17,802 nt of DNA, from assembly GCA_030633365.1 (NCBI GenBank), contig DAOVSY010000015.1, positions 1 to 17,802 of the forward strand, written 5' to 3'. The translations under genes were made by a program, and so were the position numbers. Origin of the DNA: Spirochaetaceae bacterium. GTDB lineage: Bacteria; Spirochaetota; Spirochaetia; B11-G9. Of this stretch, positions 1 through 7,887 are shown piece after piece (position 1 is the first letter of the stretch; every line of letters starts with the position of its first letter). Below the pieces are notes generated by a model. It made no database searches, was not told the DNA's origin, and worked only from the letters and a program-made list of their open reading frames with translations.

Positions 1-911
1 CTGTATTCTGCTGCAGCATCTGATAACATTGGCATATCAAAAAAACCATGAATCATCGATTTATACCTATGCATTATGACCTCAACTCCTGACTGTTCAA
101 GTTTCCTTGCGTAAGCTTCTCCTTCATCCCTTAATACATCACACTCTGCTGTAACAATAAAAGCTTTAGCAGGAAGTGTTTTAAATTGCGCTAATAATGG
201 TGAAACTTCAGGATTATTCCGTAACAAATTATCAGGGACATAAGCATTAATAAACCATTCCATAAGTTCCTTCGTTACAAAATGATTCTCCCCGAACTCC
301 TTGTATGAAGGGGTATTGGTAGAAGTCAAATCCACTACAGGATAAAGAAGTACCTGACCAGTAACCCCGGGTGTTCCCATTGCTGCTGATCTATTAGCCA
401 AAGCTGCAGCTAGATTTCCTCCAGCACTATCACCCATAACCAGAAAGGCAGACCTGTCAATATCAAGTTTTTCTGAGTTGTCCCACACCCATGATGCCAC
501 GAAATAACATTCGTCCAAAGCGGAAGGAAAATGATTTTCCGGAGCTAACTTATATTCGACTGAGACAATACAAGCTCCGGTTAGTACTGAAATTTCTCTA
601 CAACTTGCATCTCTTGTTTGTATATCTCCAAGGGTCCAACCACCTCCGTGAATAAATATAATAACCGGATATTTTTTATTTACACTAACAGGTTTAAAAA
701 ATCTAACAGGTATTTTTTGACTACCTTCATTTATTATAAGATCTTCCACATCTATTATTCCATCAACTTTTTTTACCGTCAGAAACTGCTTAAATAACTC
801 AACATCACTTTCCCTTGCAGCTTCTATTGCACCTTCAAATAGGCCGGGGCCACTGTCTACATTTGCCAGATCCTGCAAAAAAACTTTTAATTGTGAATCA
901 ACCTTATCCAT
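1..911 (-). CDS. Alpha/beta-hydrolase, HSL-type esterase (C-terminus cut by window edge)
   Basis: Translating the minus strand from ATG at 911 gives about 303 open codons to the edge, so the stop codon is not seen. The product resembles the hormone-sensitive-lipase (alpha/beta hydrolase fold 3) family. It has the oxyanion-hole motif HGGGW at about residues 88-92, the nucleophile elbow GDSAGG at about 160-165 (Ser about 162), an AECDVLRDEG stretch that carries the usual acidic residue, and IHGF near the end supplying the catalytic His. There is no signal peptide, so it is probably cytoplasmic. AAGGAAG precedes the ATG. It lies 29 bp downstream of the mutarotase-like gene on the same strand and probably forms an operon with it. 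Removal of acetyl or other acyl groups from imported sugars would fit the locus, but that is inference. Family call is firm; substrate unknown. Confidence 0.88.
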   Translation of the reverse strand, partial: MDKVDSQLKVFLQDLANVDSGPGLFEGAIEAARESDVELFKQFLTVKKVDGIIDVEDLIINEGSQKIPVRFFKPVSVNKKYPVIIFIHGGGWTLGDIQTRDASCREISVLTGACIVSVEYKLAPENHFPSALDECYFVASWVWDNSEKLDIDRSAFLVMGDSAGGNLAAALANRSAAMGTPGVTGQVLLYPVVDLTSTNTPSYKEFGENHFVTKELMEWFINAYVPDNLLRNNPEVSPLLAQFKTLPAKAFIVTAECDVLRDEGEAYARKLEQSGVEVIMHRYKSMIHGFFDMPMLSDAAAEY

Positions 912-940
912 TATTCTTCCTTAAAAACCCAATTGACTGA

Positions 941-2011
941 CTAAACATTTATTCCCAAAAGATTATATGCAATTTTATTTATCTTATCTCTATTCCCAAT
1001 GTATACTCCAAAATGGAACTGATCGCTGGTAAAAGAACGTCCTGATCTCCCTCCAATAGTCTGTCCATTTACCTCTAATTCACCGAAACCGCCATAACCC
1101 CCATTATCATTATAAACATGAATAGAATTACCCTGTTTGCCAGGAGTATGAGATGGTTCCTCTGAATATAAGGCTGAAGGATTGTTGAAAAATGACCGTA
1201 TAACCAAATAGTACTTATCTTCTTTATAATTATTTATATATCCCAGGCGGCCGAAAACATGTGCTGCGTTATAACCAACTTTATATCTTCGATTACCTGT
1301 AATCTCCAATCTAATGTGGTTTGATCCTATTTGCTGAAATTTATTATCTACAGGTTCATAATAATCTGTATATTCTGCGGTTGATACTGATGGTATATAA
1401 AGTCTCCCCCCGGGATTTAACTGCATAAGACTCCAGGATTCACTGGCAATATTATCTGCCTTTTTTTCTAAAAGTGATATCTGCTGCTCATAGCCTGAAA
1501 AAATAACACCATCAATTAATTTATCATATTCGTTTAAATTACGAAGAGGATCTTCTGCTTTTTTAATAATTTTTTCAATATGAAGTTCTTTTTTACCAGA
1601 AGCAATATTATAAGTATCAAGAATCAGATCCTGATCCAATGTCCATGACACCCCGGAAGATCCCTCCAATTTATAAAAACCCGGATCAACATTTTCAGGC
1701 AAATCGTAACTATCAAAAAAATTCGTACGATCCTTTACATTGTACTGGATTTCAGGCGCTAACCAAATGCGGTCACCTCCCATATTCCAGTCTCCTGAAT
1801 CCAGATATTCCTTAAATTTATCTTTTGTGGAAAAAATGTTACTTGCCCATAAAATCGATTCACTATCTTCAGAAAGAAAGGGGCCAAAAACTCGTCCACC
1901 TAGCTGGGTAATAATAACTGAACTATTATTTTGAAGTTTTAACACTCCATAAGGAAGATTATTTTCCTCCAATCTGGCCACTATATTTGAAAATGTAATT
2001 TTATTATTCAT
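941..2011 (-). CDS. Galactose-mutarotase-like (aldose-1-epimerase superfamily) protein
   Basis: This 356-residue protein has no signal peptide or membrane segment. A start containing VIITQLGGRVFGPFL, then a WAS...GGDRIWLAPE region and a late FGELEVNG segment, resemble the layout of DUF4380/DUF6786-type proteins with the galactose-mutarotase beta-sandwich fold. The GGRV strand, the GGDR.W.APE segment and the acidic (E)xE motif near the C-terminus are their usual landmarks. I have not been able to align it, so the family is a judgement from motifs. Some such proteins act on sugars or are uncharacterised. GGGGA lies about 8 bases before the ATG at 2011. It is divergent from the transporter operon and followed by the esterase gene. 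Its neighbours suggest a role in handling the sugar this locus uses, perhaps anomer interconversion. Confidence 0.6.
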   Translation of the reverse strand: MNNKITFSNIVARLEENNLPYGVLKLQNNSSVIITQLGGRVFGPFLSEDSESILWASNIFSTKDKFKEYLDSGDWNMGGDRIWLAPEIQYNVKDRTNFFDSYDLPENVDPGFYKLEGSSGVSWTLDQDLILDTYNIASGKKELHIEKIIKKAEDPLRNLNEYDKLIDGVIFSGYEQQISLLEKKADNIASESWSLMQLNPGGRLYIPSVSTAEYTDYYEPVDNKFQQIGSNHIRLEITGNRRYKVGYNAAHVFGRLGYINNYKEDKYYLVIRSFFNNPSALYSEEPSHTPGKQGNSIHVYNDNGGYGGFGELEVNGQTIGGRSGRSFTSDQFHFGVYIGNRDKINKIAYNLLGINV

Positions 2012-2052
2012 TCTATTTTCCCCATTTTTAAACTTAATACCAACTTTAACCT

Positions 2053-2080
2053 AAAATACAGTCAATAGCCATCTATTCAA
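2053..2080 (-). promoter_or_regulatory. Candidate promoter for the mutarotase-esterase operon
   Basis: Read on the minus strand, TTGAAT (2080-2075) and TATTTT (2058-2053) are 16 bp apart, about 45-70 bp before the ATG at 2011. A second TTGACT (2065-2060) overlaps the spacer and could instead be the -35 of a promoter nearer the gene. The region is very AT-rich, so chance matches are likely. The candidate ends exactly where the long direct repeat begins. Confidence 0.3.
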
Positions 2081-2197
2081 GTTATTATTTATTGCATTAT
2101 TTCTTAAAATATAGATATATATTGTCTCTATACTTCTTATTAGGAAAGATCCTATCATTTATATATCTTTATTGCTATATATTTTTGATATATTTTA

Positions 2198-2226
2198 TTG
2201 ACTTATTTATTTTTTTATGATATTTA
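2198..2226 (+). promoter_or_regulatory. Sigma-70-type promoter, left copy, reading toward the transporter operon
   Basis: TTGACT at 2198-2203 and TATTTA at 2221-2226 are separated by exactly 17 bp, with TG one base before the -10 (extended -10). The same elements with the same spacing occur in the right copy at 8005-8033, although the spacer itself has several substitutions. This is the only good promoter seen ahead of the binding-protein gene, so it probably drives 2535-7884 through the degraded isomerase fragment. Confidence 0.7.
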
Positions 2227-2250
2227 ATAGTTAAGCACATGAAGGGATAT

Positions 2251-2473
2251 ATGAAAAGAAAATTTTCAGTATTTTTAGGCAATATTGGTTCATCTTCTAA
2301 TAGATACTGCCCGGCTTATGGAAAAAATTATTTAACAAACGACTTGCCTGATCGTGTCGAATCGATAGATTTGGTTACCGGTGTAGATCTTGTAGCAACC
2401 CCAATTCTTATGGGAAAAAAAATCTTTAGTGGAATCATTAAAAGATAGAGATCTTAAAATTGTCTCAATTGCT
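2251..2473 (+). pseudogene. Truncated, frameshifted copy of the RhaI-type isomerase gene
   Basis: From ATG at 2251 (GAAGGG upstream) the reading frame encodes MKRKFSVFLGNIGS and stays in register with the N-terminus of the protein encoded at 8058 for about 55 residues, with only a handful of substitutions. After the shared Leu-Met a net 2-bp deletion in an A-rich tract shifts the frame, and translation ends at 2448. Nucleotide similarity continues to 2473 and then stops. All metal-binding residues of the intact enzyme (residue 162 onward) are missing, so it cannot be an isomerase. Because its start, ribosome binding site and promoter survive, it may still be translated as a peptide of about 65 residues ahead of the binding-protein gene. 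An in-frame ATG at 2239 exists but lies too close to the expected transcript start. Confidence 0.9.
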
Positions 2474-2534
2474 AATCTATTACATGTTTACCCCCCTATG
2501 TATGTAGGGATAATTTTCTTTCGGAGGTTTTTTT

Positions 2535-3557
2535 ATGGAACAAAGATTTAGGTTTGTATTAAGGGTAGCCGTTTTATCTTTAATAGTAGTTTTTGCGTTT
2601 TCTTCATGCGGGAACACTTCAAATACATCAAGTCCTGCTTCAAGTGAAACAAAAAACGTTGCAATCGATGTAAGTGATGAGGAATATGTTGTAGTCAGAC
2701 CTTTGGCAGCACTCCCTATGTTTGTAGATCTTGATGATAAAGGACTAATGGCCTTTGCCAATGAGGTTGGAATTAAGGTTCGTATTGCCGGTCCTGCTGA
2801 TTGGGATATGGATGCTTTTGCCCAGGCAGTAGATACTGTAGTAGGTCAGAAACCTGACGGCATTATCATTTACGGATTTTCTCCAGCTGTAAAGAATTCA
2901 ATAGATAGAGCTGTTGATGCTGGTATCCCTGTTGTTTGTGTTGATGGTGATATTCCAGATAGTAAGCGACTTACTTTTGTTGGTACAAACTGGTACAACG
3001 CCGGAGTTGCACATGCAAGAGAAATGGCTCGCCTTACCGGGGAAAAGGGAGAAGTTGCTGTAATAATGATTACAGGAACAGATTTTTTTCAGCTGGCACT
3101 TCGGGGATATAAAGACGAAATAGCAAAATATCCAAATATGGTATTTTTAGGAGCTTTTGATGATAAAGCAAATATTGAAGAAACTGCTAAGATTGCAAGT
3201 AGTCTTATTTCGGCTCATCCAAATTTAACAGGAATATCAGGATTTGATAGTAGTTCAAATGCTATTGGTACTGCCTTGAAAGAAGCTGATATGGTTGGGA
3301 AAATTATGGTTACAGCTCAGGATATGAATCCTCCTCAGATGAAACTACTTAGAGAAGGTACTTTTCAGGTTCTTGTAGGACAGAAGAGGAAACTCTTTGG
3401 TTATTACGGAGCTAAGATGATTTATGATTATTTGCATTCACCCTTTTCAGTAACTGAGAGTGATGAGTCAGATAAAAAAGCACATGTACTCAAACTACCT
3501 GTACAAGTATTTACAGGTTTAATAATTATCGACAAGGATAATATTGATTTATTTTAA
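2535..3557 (+). CDS. Sugar ABC transporter substrate-binding lipoprotein (RbsB/RhaS type)
   Basis: This is a 340-residue periplasmic-binding-protein-like protein (Peripla_BP_4 family), the receptor of the importer encoded by the next three genes. It begins with a basic N-terminus, a hydrophobic stretch at about residues 8-22 and a lipobox-like AFSSC with Cys25, followed by a Ser/Thr/Asn-rich linker. This indicates a lipid-anchored protein outside the inner membrane. Further in, the pattern KPDGIIIYGFSP, then AGIPVVCVDGDIP at about 135-147, VGTNWYNAG and a late GISGFDSSSNAIGTALKEA is typical of ribose- and rhamnose-type binding proteins. GGAGG lies 7 bases before the ATG. Phe at lipobox -3 is unusual outside spirochaetes and some other groups. 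The ligand cannot be read from the sequence; a six-carbon deoxysugar is suggested by the downstream enzymes. Confidence 0.92.
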   Translation: MEQRFRFVLRVAVLSLIVVFAFSSCGNTSNTSSPASSETKNVAIDVSDEEYVVVRPLAALPMFVDLDDKGLMAFANEVGIKVRIAGPADWDMDAFAQAVDTVVGQKPDGIIIYGFSPAVKNSIDRAVDAGIPVVCVDGDIPDSKRLTFVGTNWYNAGVAHAREMARLTGEKGEVAVIMITGTDFFQLALRGYKDEIAKYPNMVFLGAFDDKANIEETAKIASSLISAHPNLTGISGFDSSSNAIGTALKEADMVGKIMVTAQDMNPPQMKLLREGTFQVLVGQKRKLFGYYGAKMIYDYLHSPFSVTESDESDKKAHVLKLPVQVFTGLIIIDKDNIDLF

Positions 3558-3580
3558 CATGCTATTCTTATAAAGATATT

Positions 3581-3620
3581 ATTGTATCAAAGGTTGCTAA
3601 TCCGCAGCCTCTGATACAAT
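3581..3620 (+). promoter_or_regulatory. Long intercistronic stem-loop between binding protein and ATPase genes
   Basis: The arms ATTGTATCA (3581-3589) and TGATACAAT (3612-3620) are perfectly complementary, and the pairing continues inward as AGG/CCT and TGC/GCA with one A-C mismatch and one U-G pair, leaving a loop of six bases (TAATCC). No clean T run follows, so it is not a textbook terminator. In binding-protein transporters such hairpins commonly stabilise the upstream message and lower expression of the membrane genes. That role is inferred here. Confidence 0.75.
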
Positions 3621-3659
3621 TAATCTTTAGTGTATATTTTAAATTAGGTGGGTAGTTTT

Positions 3660-5156
3660 GTGTCAAATATGTTAGAGCTGAAAAATATCGTAAAAATATT
3701 CCCTGGAGTACGGGCTGTAGATGATGTTAGTTTTTGTGTTAAGAAGGGAGAAGTTCATGCAATTGTTGGTGAGAATGGAGCCGGTAAAAGTACTCTTATC
3801 AATGTCATAGCTGGTAATTATACCCCAGATAGCGGGTCGATGATATTAAATGGCGAAAAATTAGTTTTGAAAAATTATCATGCTGCTATTAATAGAGGAA
3901 TTAGTGTTGTTTATCAGGAAAGAAGCCTCTTTGCTAACTTAAGTATTGCAGAAAATATTTTTGCAGATAAGTACCCTTTAAATAAACTTGGAATTATTTC
4001 CTATAAAAAATTAAATGAAAAATCTGAGAATATATGTACAAAATTGAATTTATCTTTCGATCAGAACAAACTTATTTCAGATTTATCTCCTGCCGATCAG
4101 CAGATGGTTGAAATTGCCAAAGCTCTTTCGACTGCTAGTCAATTAATTGTTTTTGATGAACCAACAGCAACTATTACTGAGGAAGAAACTAGAATTTTAT
4201 TCAGGGTGATCAATGAGCTTAGGAAATCTGGAAAAAGTATAATATATATATCACACAGATTAAAAGAAATCTTTGAAATTGCAGATAGAGTAACTGTATT
4301 GAAGGATGGTAAATATATAACTACAAAGCTTATTAAAGAGACCAATATCGAATCTTTGGTTAAAGCAATGGTTGGTAGGGATCTATATACTGATAATCAT
4401 ACTGACTTTAAGGGAAAAGAGTTGGTTCTTGAATGTAAAGGATTAAATTCTAAAAAATTTAATGATATTAACTTTGTTTTAAAAAAGGGTGAGATTCTCT
4501 CTTTTTCAGGTTTAGCAGGAGCTGGACGAACTGAGCTGGCACGCTCAATTATTGGTATAGATCCTTTACAATCCGGAATAGTGATTGTAAAAAATAAGAA
4601 GGTAAAAATTAAAAACCCTGTAGAGGCTATTAAGTTTGGAATAGGTTATTTACCAGAAGATCGAAAGGAACAGGGATTATTTTTGGAAATGTCTGTTGCA
4701 GAGAATATTGTTTCAGGAAGTCTCGATCTAATTTCAAAAAAAGGATTTATTAATGATAAACTAGGTATTGAAAAATCTATAAAATATAAAGAAAAATTGA
4801 ATATAGTTACAGAAAATATTGATACCATTGTTAAAACTCTTAGTGGGGGAAATCAACAAAAAGTTGTTTTTGCTAAATGGCTTTTAGTAAACCCCGAGAT
4901 TCTTATTATTGATGAACCAACCAGAGGAATAGATGTTGGGACTAAAGTAGAAATATATAAAATAATTAGAGAGCTCTCATCTAAAGGGGTTAGCATAATT
5001 GTAATATCCTCAGATCTTGCAGAAGTCCTGACTATTAGCGATAGGATTGTAGTCATGCACGAAGGCCGAATAAATGGAACTCTTTTACGAAATGAGGCTA
5101 CAGAAGAGCGTGTTATGCATTTAGCTTCTGGAATAAATGATAATAAAAAAGGATGA
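3660..5156 (+). CDS. Sugar ABC transporter ATPase, two fused ABC domains (RbsA/RhaT type)
   Basis: Starting at GTG 3660, the protein has 498 residues, the usual length for RbsA/MglA/RhaT ATPases. Domain 1 has Walker A GENGAGKST (37-45), a degenerate signature LSPADQQ (about 142) and Walker B LIVFDEPT (162-169). Domain 2 has a degenerate Walker A (GLAGAGRTE), the canonical signature LSGGNQQ and Walker B ILIIDEPTRGID. This asymmetry is normal in the family. It powers import through the two permeases that follow. I prefer GTG 3660 because AGGTGG at 3646-3651 sits 8 bases before it; GTG 3648 overlaps that site and ATG 3669 is too far away. Its stop is 4 bases from the first permease start, so the two are probably translationally coupled. 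Confidence 0.95.
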   Translation: MSNMLELKNIVKIFPGVRAVDDVSFCVKKGEVHAIVGENGAGKSTLINVIAGNYTPDSGSMILNGEKLVLKNYHAAINRGISVVYQERSLFANLSIAENIFADKYPLNKLGIISYKKLNEKSENICTKLNLSFDQNKLISDLSPADQQMVEIAKALSTASQLIVFDEPTATITEEETRILFRVINELRKSGKSIIYISHRLKEIFEIADRVTVLKDGKYITTKLIKETNIESLVKAMVGRDLYTDNHTDFKGKELVLECKGLNSKKFNDINFVLKKGEILSFSGLAGAGRTELARSIIGIDPLQSGIVIVKNKKVKIKNPVEAIKFGIGYLPEDRKEQGLFLEMSVAENIVSGSLDLISKKGFINDKLGIEKSIKYKEKLNIVTENIDTIVKTLSGGNQQKVVFAKWLLVNPEILIIDEPTRGIDVGTKVEIYKIIRELSSKGVSIIVISSDLAEVLTISDRIVVMHEGRINGTLLRNEATEERVMHLASGINDNKKG

Positions 5157-5160
5157 TTTC

Positions 5161-6141
5161 ATGGGAAATATTGTTATAAAAAAAGGGACTATAAAGGATT
5201 TATTGAAGTATAAACTATTATATAATCGAGTTGGTTCCCTTCTTGTTTTAATTGTTCTGTTTACACTTGGTGTAAGTATATTCTATGATTCGTTTCTTAC
5301 TCCTGGAAATATTAAGATAACCCTTTTAAATATTTCTTTAGAAGCAATTGTTTCTGTAGGGATGATGATTCTTTTCATTTCGGGAGTATTCGATCTATCT
5401 GTTGGATCAATGCTTGGTTTTAGCAGTGCACTGGTTGGAATATTTATTGGTGAGATGCATTTCGGAGTAGGCTCTTCTATAGCATTAACCTTATTAATTT
5501 CAATTTCAGTTGGGGCTTTGACTGGTTATTTGGTTTCTTATTTGAAAATAAATTTTTTAATAATAACCCTTGCAATGATGGCGATACTTCGAGGTATTGT
5601 TCTTGTCACTATTCATGATGGCCTATCCAACTTTCCGACTGAATTTGATTCGATATCTAGTTCAAAGTTTTTGGGCTTGTATGTCCCTGTATGGTATATG
5701 ATCATTATTGTACTTATCTTTTGGTTTTTAATGAAATATTTACCTTTTTTTAAGCGATATTATTATATAGGTGGGAATGAACAATCCGCTCTTTATAGTG
5801 GAATTAATGTTAAGAGGATGAAGTTGTTTGCTTTTATGATTTCTGCTGGATTATCTTCTTTTGCAGGAATTGTTCTTGCTTCTAAACTTGGATCTTCTGT
5901 TCCTACTTTAGGCCAGGGTATGGAGATGAAGGCTATAACAAATTCTATAATTGGCGGCGCAAGTTTAACTGGTGGAGAAGGAAGTATTCTTGGTGTAGCA
6001 CTTGGAGTTCTTTTTATGGGGCTGGTAAATAATTTTATGGCTATATCAAATGTTCCAATTTCTATTCAAAATATAGTTGTAAGTATAATTCTTCTTATTG
6101 CAGTGACACTTGATACACTATTAAAGAGAGGTAGAAATTAA
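5161..6141 (+). CDS. Sugar ABC transporter permease 1 (BPD_transp_2 family)
   Basis: This 326-residue integral membrane protein has about eight to ten hydrophobic segments, starting at about residues 25-41. Family hallmarks are GMMILFISGVFDLSVGS at about 67-83 and the cytoplasmic loop YYIGGNEQSALYSGI, which contacts the ATPase, followed by a late IIGGASLTGGEGS segment. It forms half of the translocation path with the next gene. The ATG at 5161 is chosen because AAAGGAT precedes it by about 7 bases; an in-frame ATG at 5137 lies inside the ATPase gene without a ribosome binding site. Having two different permeases per importer is the arrangement of the rhamnose (RhaPQ) and autoinducer-2 (LsrCD) systems, whereas ribose importers usually have one. 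Confidence 0.93.
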   Translation: MGNIVIKKGTIKDLLKYKLLYNRVGSLLVLIVLFTLGVSIFYDSFLTPGNIKITLLNISLEAIVSVGMMILFISGVFDLSVGSMLGFSSALVGIFIGEMHFGVGSSIALTLLISISVGALTGYLVSYLKINFLIITLAMMAILRGIVLVTIHDGLSNFPTEFDSISSSKFLGLYVPVWYMIIIVLIFWFLMKYLPFFKRYYYIGGNEQSALYSGINVKRMKLFAFMISAGLSSFAGIVLASKLGSSVPTLGQGMEMKAITNSIIGGASLTGGEGSILGVALGVLFMGLVNNFMAISNVPISIQNIVVSIILLIAVTLDTLLKRGRN

Positions 6142-6143
6142 TT

Positions 6144-7130
6144 ATGGTTACAAAATTAGATACAATGGGTAACAAGCTAGGTTATTATTTAAATTCTTCA
6201 AAAAAGATTCTGGGAAACCGGGTGTTCCTGCTACTATTACTTATTTCCATTTTATTTATATTTAGCAGTTATTCATATGATCCCTTCCTGACTGAATTGA
6301 ATTTAAAAAGTGTTCTTCGTAATGCTGCAACCGATTCGATAGTAGCTGTAGGAATGATGGTTTTGTTAATATCCGGTATTTTTGATCTCTCTGTTGGGTC
6401 TGTTGCAGGGTTGGCCGGTGCTATTGCTGGAAGGCTTATGTATTATAATCATATGCCGGTAGGATTAGCACTTGTTGCTGCATTTATTCCTGTTATGCTA
6501 GTGGGATTAATTAATGGGTTTTTAATCGCAAAAGTTAAAGTAAATGCATTTATAGTTACTTTGGTAATGATGGGGCTGGTTAGAGGGTTTGTTCGTCTTG
6601 TCGTTAAGACTGGAATTTCCGGTTTACCGGATTCTTTTGTAAGATTATCAAGTACAAAGTTCCTGGGATTTAGAATGCCTGCCTGGTATCTGTTGTTTGT
6701 TGTTATTATAATATCTGTTCTTGTAGCTAAAAACTCATCTTTTAGAAAATTATTTTATATTGGAACTAATCCTGTTGCCGCAGAGTTTGGCGGAATCAAT
6801 ATTATCAAAATCAGGATATATTCTCTTATGTTGATGTCTGGTTTGGCTGCATTGGCCGGGCTTATTGTAACTTCTCGAATTGAGACAGCATTATCATCAA
6901 CTGGCGTCGGTTTAGAAATGAGAGTTATTACAGCATGTTTTCTTGGAGGTGCCAGTTTTCGTGGGGGCAAGGGATCTATTATTGGTGCTGTTTTAGGGGT
7001 TTTTTTTATAGAACTTATTAATAATTCTTTAATAATGGCAAATATACTTTCCTATTGGCAGGGTATTGTCATTGGGTCAATACTTGTTATTACAGTAGTT
7101 ATTGATTCATGGCTTACTAAGGATAAGTAG
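6144..7130 (+). CDS. Sugar ABC transporter permease 2 (BPD_transp_2 family)
   Basis: This 328-residue polytopic membrane protein is homologous to the preceding permease. It shares GMMVLLISGIFDLSVGS (about 70-86), a YIGTNPVAAEFGGI loop, and CFLGGASFRGGKGS near the C-terminus. It starts 2 bases after the previous stop, with AGAGGT inside the end of that gene serving as ribosome binding site. The two permeases are clearly diverged, which suggests a heterodimer rather than a recent duplication. With the ATPase and binding protein it completes an importer of the RhaSTPQ layout. The SDR gene begins 1 base after its stop. Confidence 0.93.
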   Translation: MVTKLDTMGNKLGYYLNSSKKILGNRVFLLLLLISILFIFSSYSYDPFLTELNLKSVLRNAATDSIVAVGMMVLLISGIFDLSVGSVAGLAGAIAGRLMYYNHMPVGLALVAAFIPVMLVGLINGFLIAKVKVNAFIVTLVMMGLVRGFVRLVVKTGISGLPDSFVRLSSTKFLGFRMPAWYLLFVVIIISVLVAKNSSFRKLFYIGTNPVAAEFGGINIIKIRIYSLMLMSGLAALAGLIVTSRIETALSSTGVGLEMRVITACFLGGASFRGGKGSIIGAVLGVFFIELINNSLIMANILSYWQGIVIGSILVITVVIDSWLTKDK

Positions 7131-7131
7131 A

Positions 7132-7884
7132 ATGATTTCATTAATAGGAAGAAAAATTCTCGTCTGTGGAGGGTCGAGAGGTATAGGAGCAGAGACAGCC
7201 CGTATGGCAGCTACGGCTGGGGCAGACGTTGCTGTCAGCTATCGCTCTGATGAGCGGGCTGCTTTGGATGTAGTTAAATCAATCAAGGATCTTGGTCACA
7301 GAGCATGTGCACTGCAAGGGGATTTAAGCGATCCTGATACTGCAGCTAATGTCGTACATCAAGCTTGTGAATTTTTGGATGGCATTGATGGAGTGGTTAT
7401 TTCGGCTGGTATTTTTGCTCCTGCTCCAATAGAAGAAATGACAGCTAAATTCTGGGATCACACGATGGCAGTGAATGTTCGTTTATCATATTTAGTCGTT
7501 AAAGCTGCTGTAAAACCTTTAAGGAAAGCCGGAGGGAGTATTGTGATCTATGCATCTACTGCAGGGCAGCGAGGTAGTGAGATATATTCAGCATATGCTA
7601 CGTCAAAGGGTGCTCAGATAATGTTCATGCGATCCATGGCTCGTGAGCTGGGAGGTAGTCAGATTCGTGTAAATTGTGTTGCTCCAGGCTGGACCGAAAC
7701 AGATATGTCAAAAGAACCACTCGATGAGATAGGTCGGACTTCTGTAGAGAAGGAAATTCCCCTTGGACGAATTGGCCAGCCTAAGGATCCTGCTGGTGCT
7801 GCACTATTTTTGTTATCCGATCTTGCTAGTTTTATCACAGGCTCAACTATTACGGTGGATGGGGGATTTGATATGCGAGGTTAA
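7132..7884 (+). CDS. Short-chain dehydrogenase/reductase (SDR), probably NADP-linked sugar dehydrogenase
   Basis: From ATG 7132 (AAGGAT about 8 bases upstream) the product is 250 residues, the classical SDR length. It has the cofactor motif GGSRGIG (13-19), Asn114, Ser142 and the YxxxK pair Tyr155/Lys159, so it should be catalytically active. Arg38 after the second beta-strand favours NADP(H). The NNAG motif is altered to ISAG. The substrate is unknown; sugar 1-dehydrogenation (as for L-rhamnose or L-fucose dehydrogenases) or reduction of a ketose or aldehyde are possible. It is the last gene of the transporter operon, directly after permease 2, and ends 3 bp before the right repeat copy. Its base composition is visibly richer in G and C than the permeases beside it, a hint of separate origin. 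Confidence 0.9.
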   Translation: MISLIGRKILVCGGSRGIGAETARMAATAGADVAVSYRSDERAALDVVKSIKDLGHRACALQGDLSDPDTAANVVHQACEFLDGIDGVVISAGIFAPAPIEEMTAKFWDHTMAVNVRLSYLVVKAAVKPLRKAGGSIVIYASTAGQRGSEIYSAYATSKGAQIMFMRSMARELGGSQIRVNCVAPGWTETDMSKEPLDEIGRTSVEKEIPLGRIGQPKDPAGAALFLLSDLASFITGSTITVDGGFDMRG

Positions 7885-7887
7885 TGA

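Larger units (their letters stand above)
2081..2473 (+). repeat. Left copy of 393-bp imperfect direct repeat (promoter plus 5' end of isomerase gene)
   Basis: This segment aligns with 7888-8282 at a constant offset of 5807 bp, becoming 5809 bp after a 2-bp deletion near 2410-2431. Both copies start with GTTATTATTTAT and end with GTCTCAATTGCT; beyond these points I see no similarity. The match covers the upstream region, the promoter and the first 75 or so codons of the gene at 8058. The coding part is better conserved than the upstream part. No intact gene lies between 2012 and 2534: this stretch holds only the divergent promoters and the truncated isomerase copy. Confidence 0.95.

Noticed and set aside
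2494..2509. Short hairpin CCCTA/TAGGG with a T-rich tail between the isomerase fragment and the binding-protein gene, possible attenuator
   Set aside because: The stem is only five pairs and the tail is not a clean T run, so it is not distinguishable from chance in AT-rich DNA.
2480..2761. Minus-strand open frame of 93 codons
   Set aside because: It overlaps the signal-peptide region of the binding-protein gene and looks like its antisense shadow, with no ribosome binding site.
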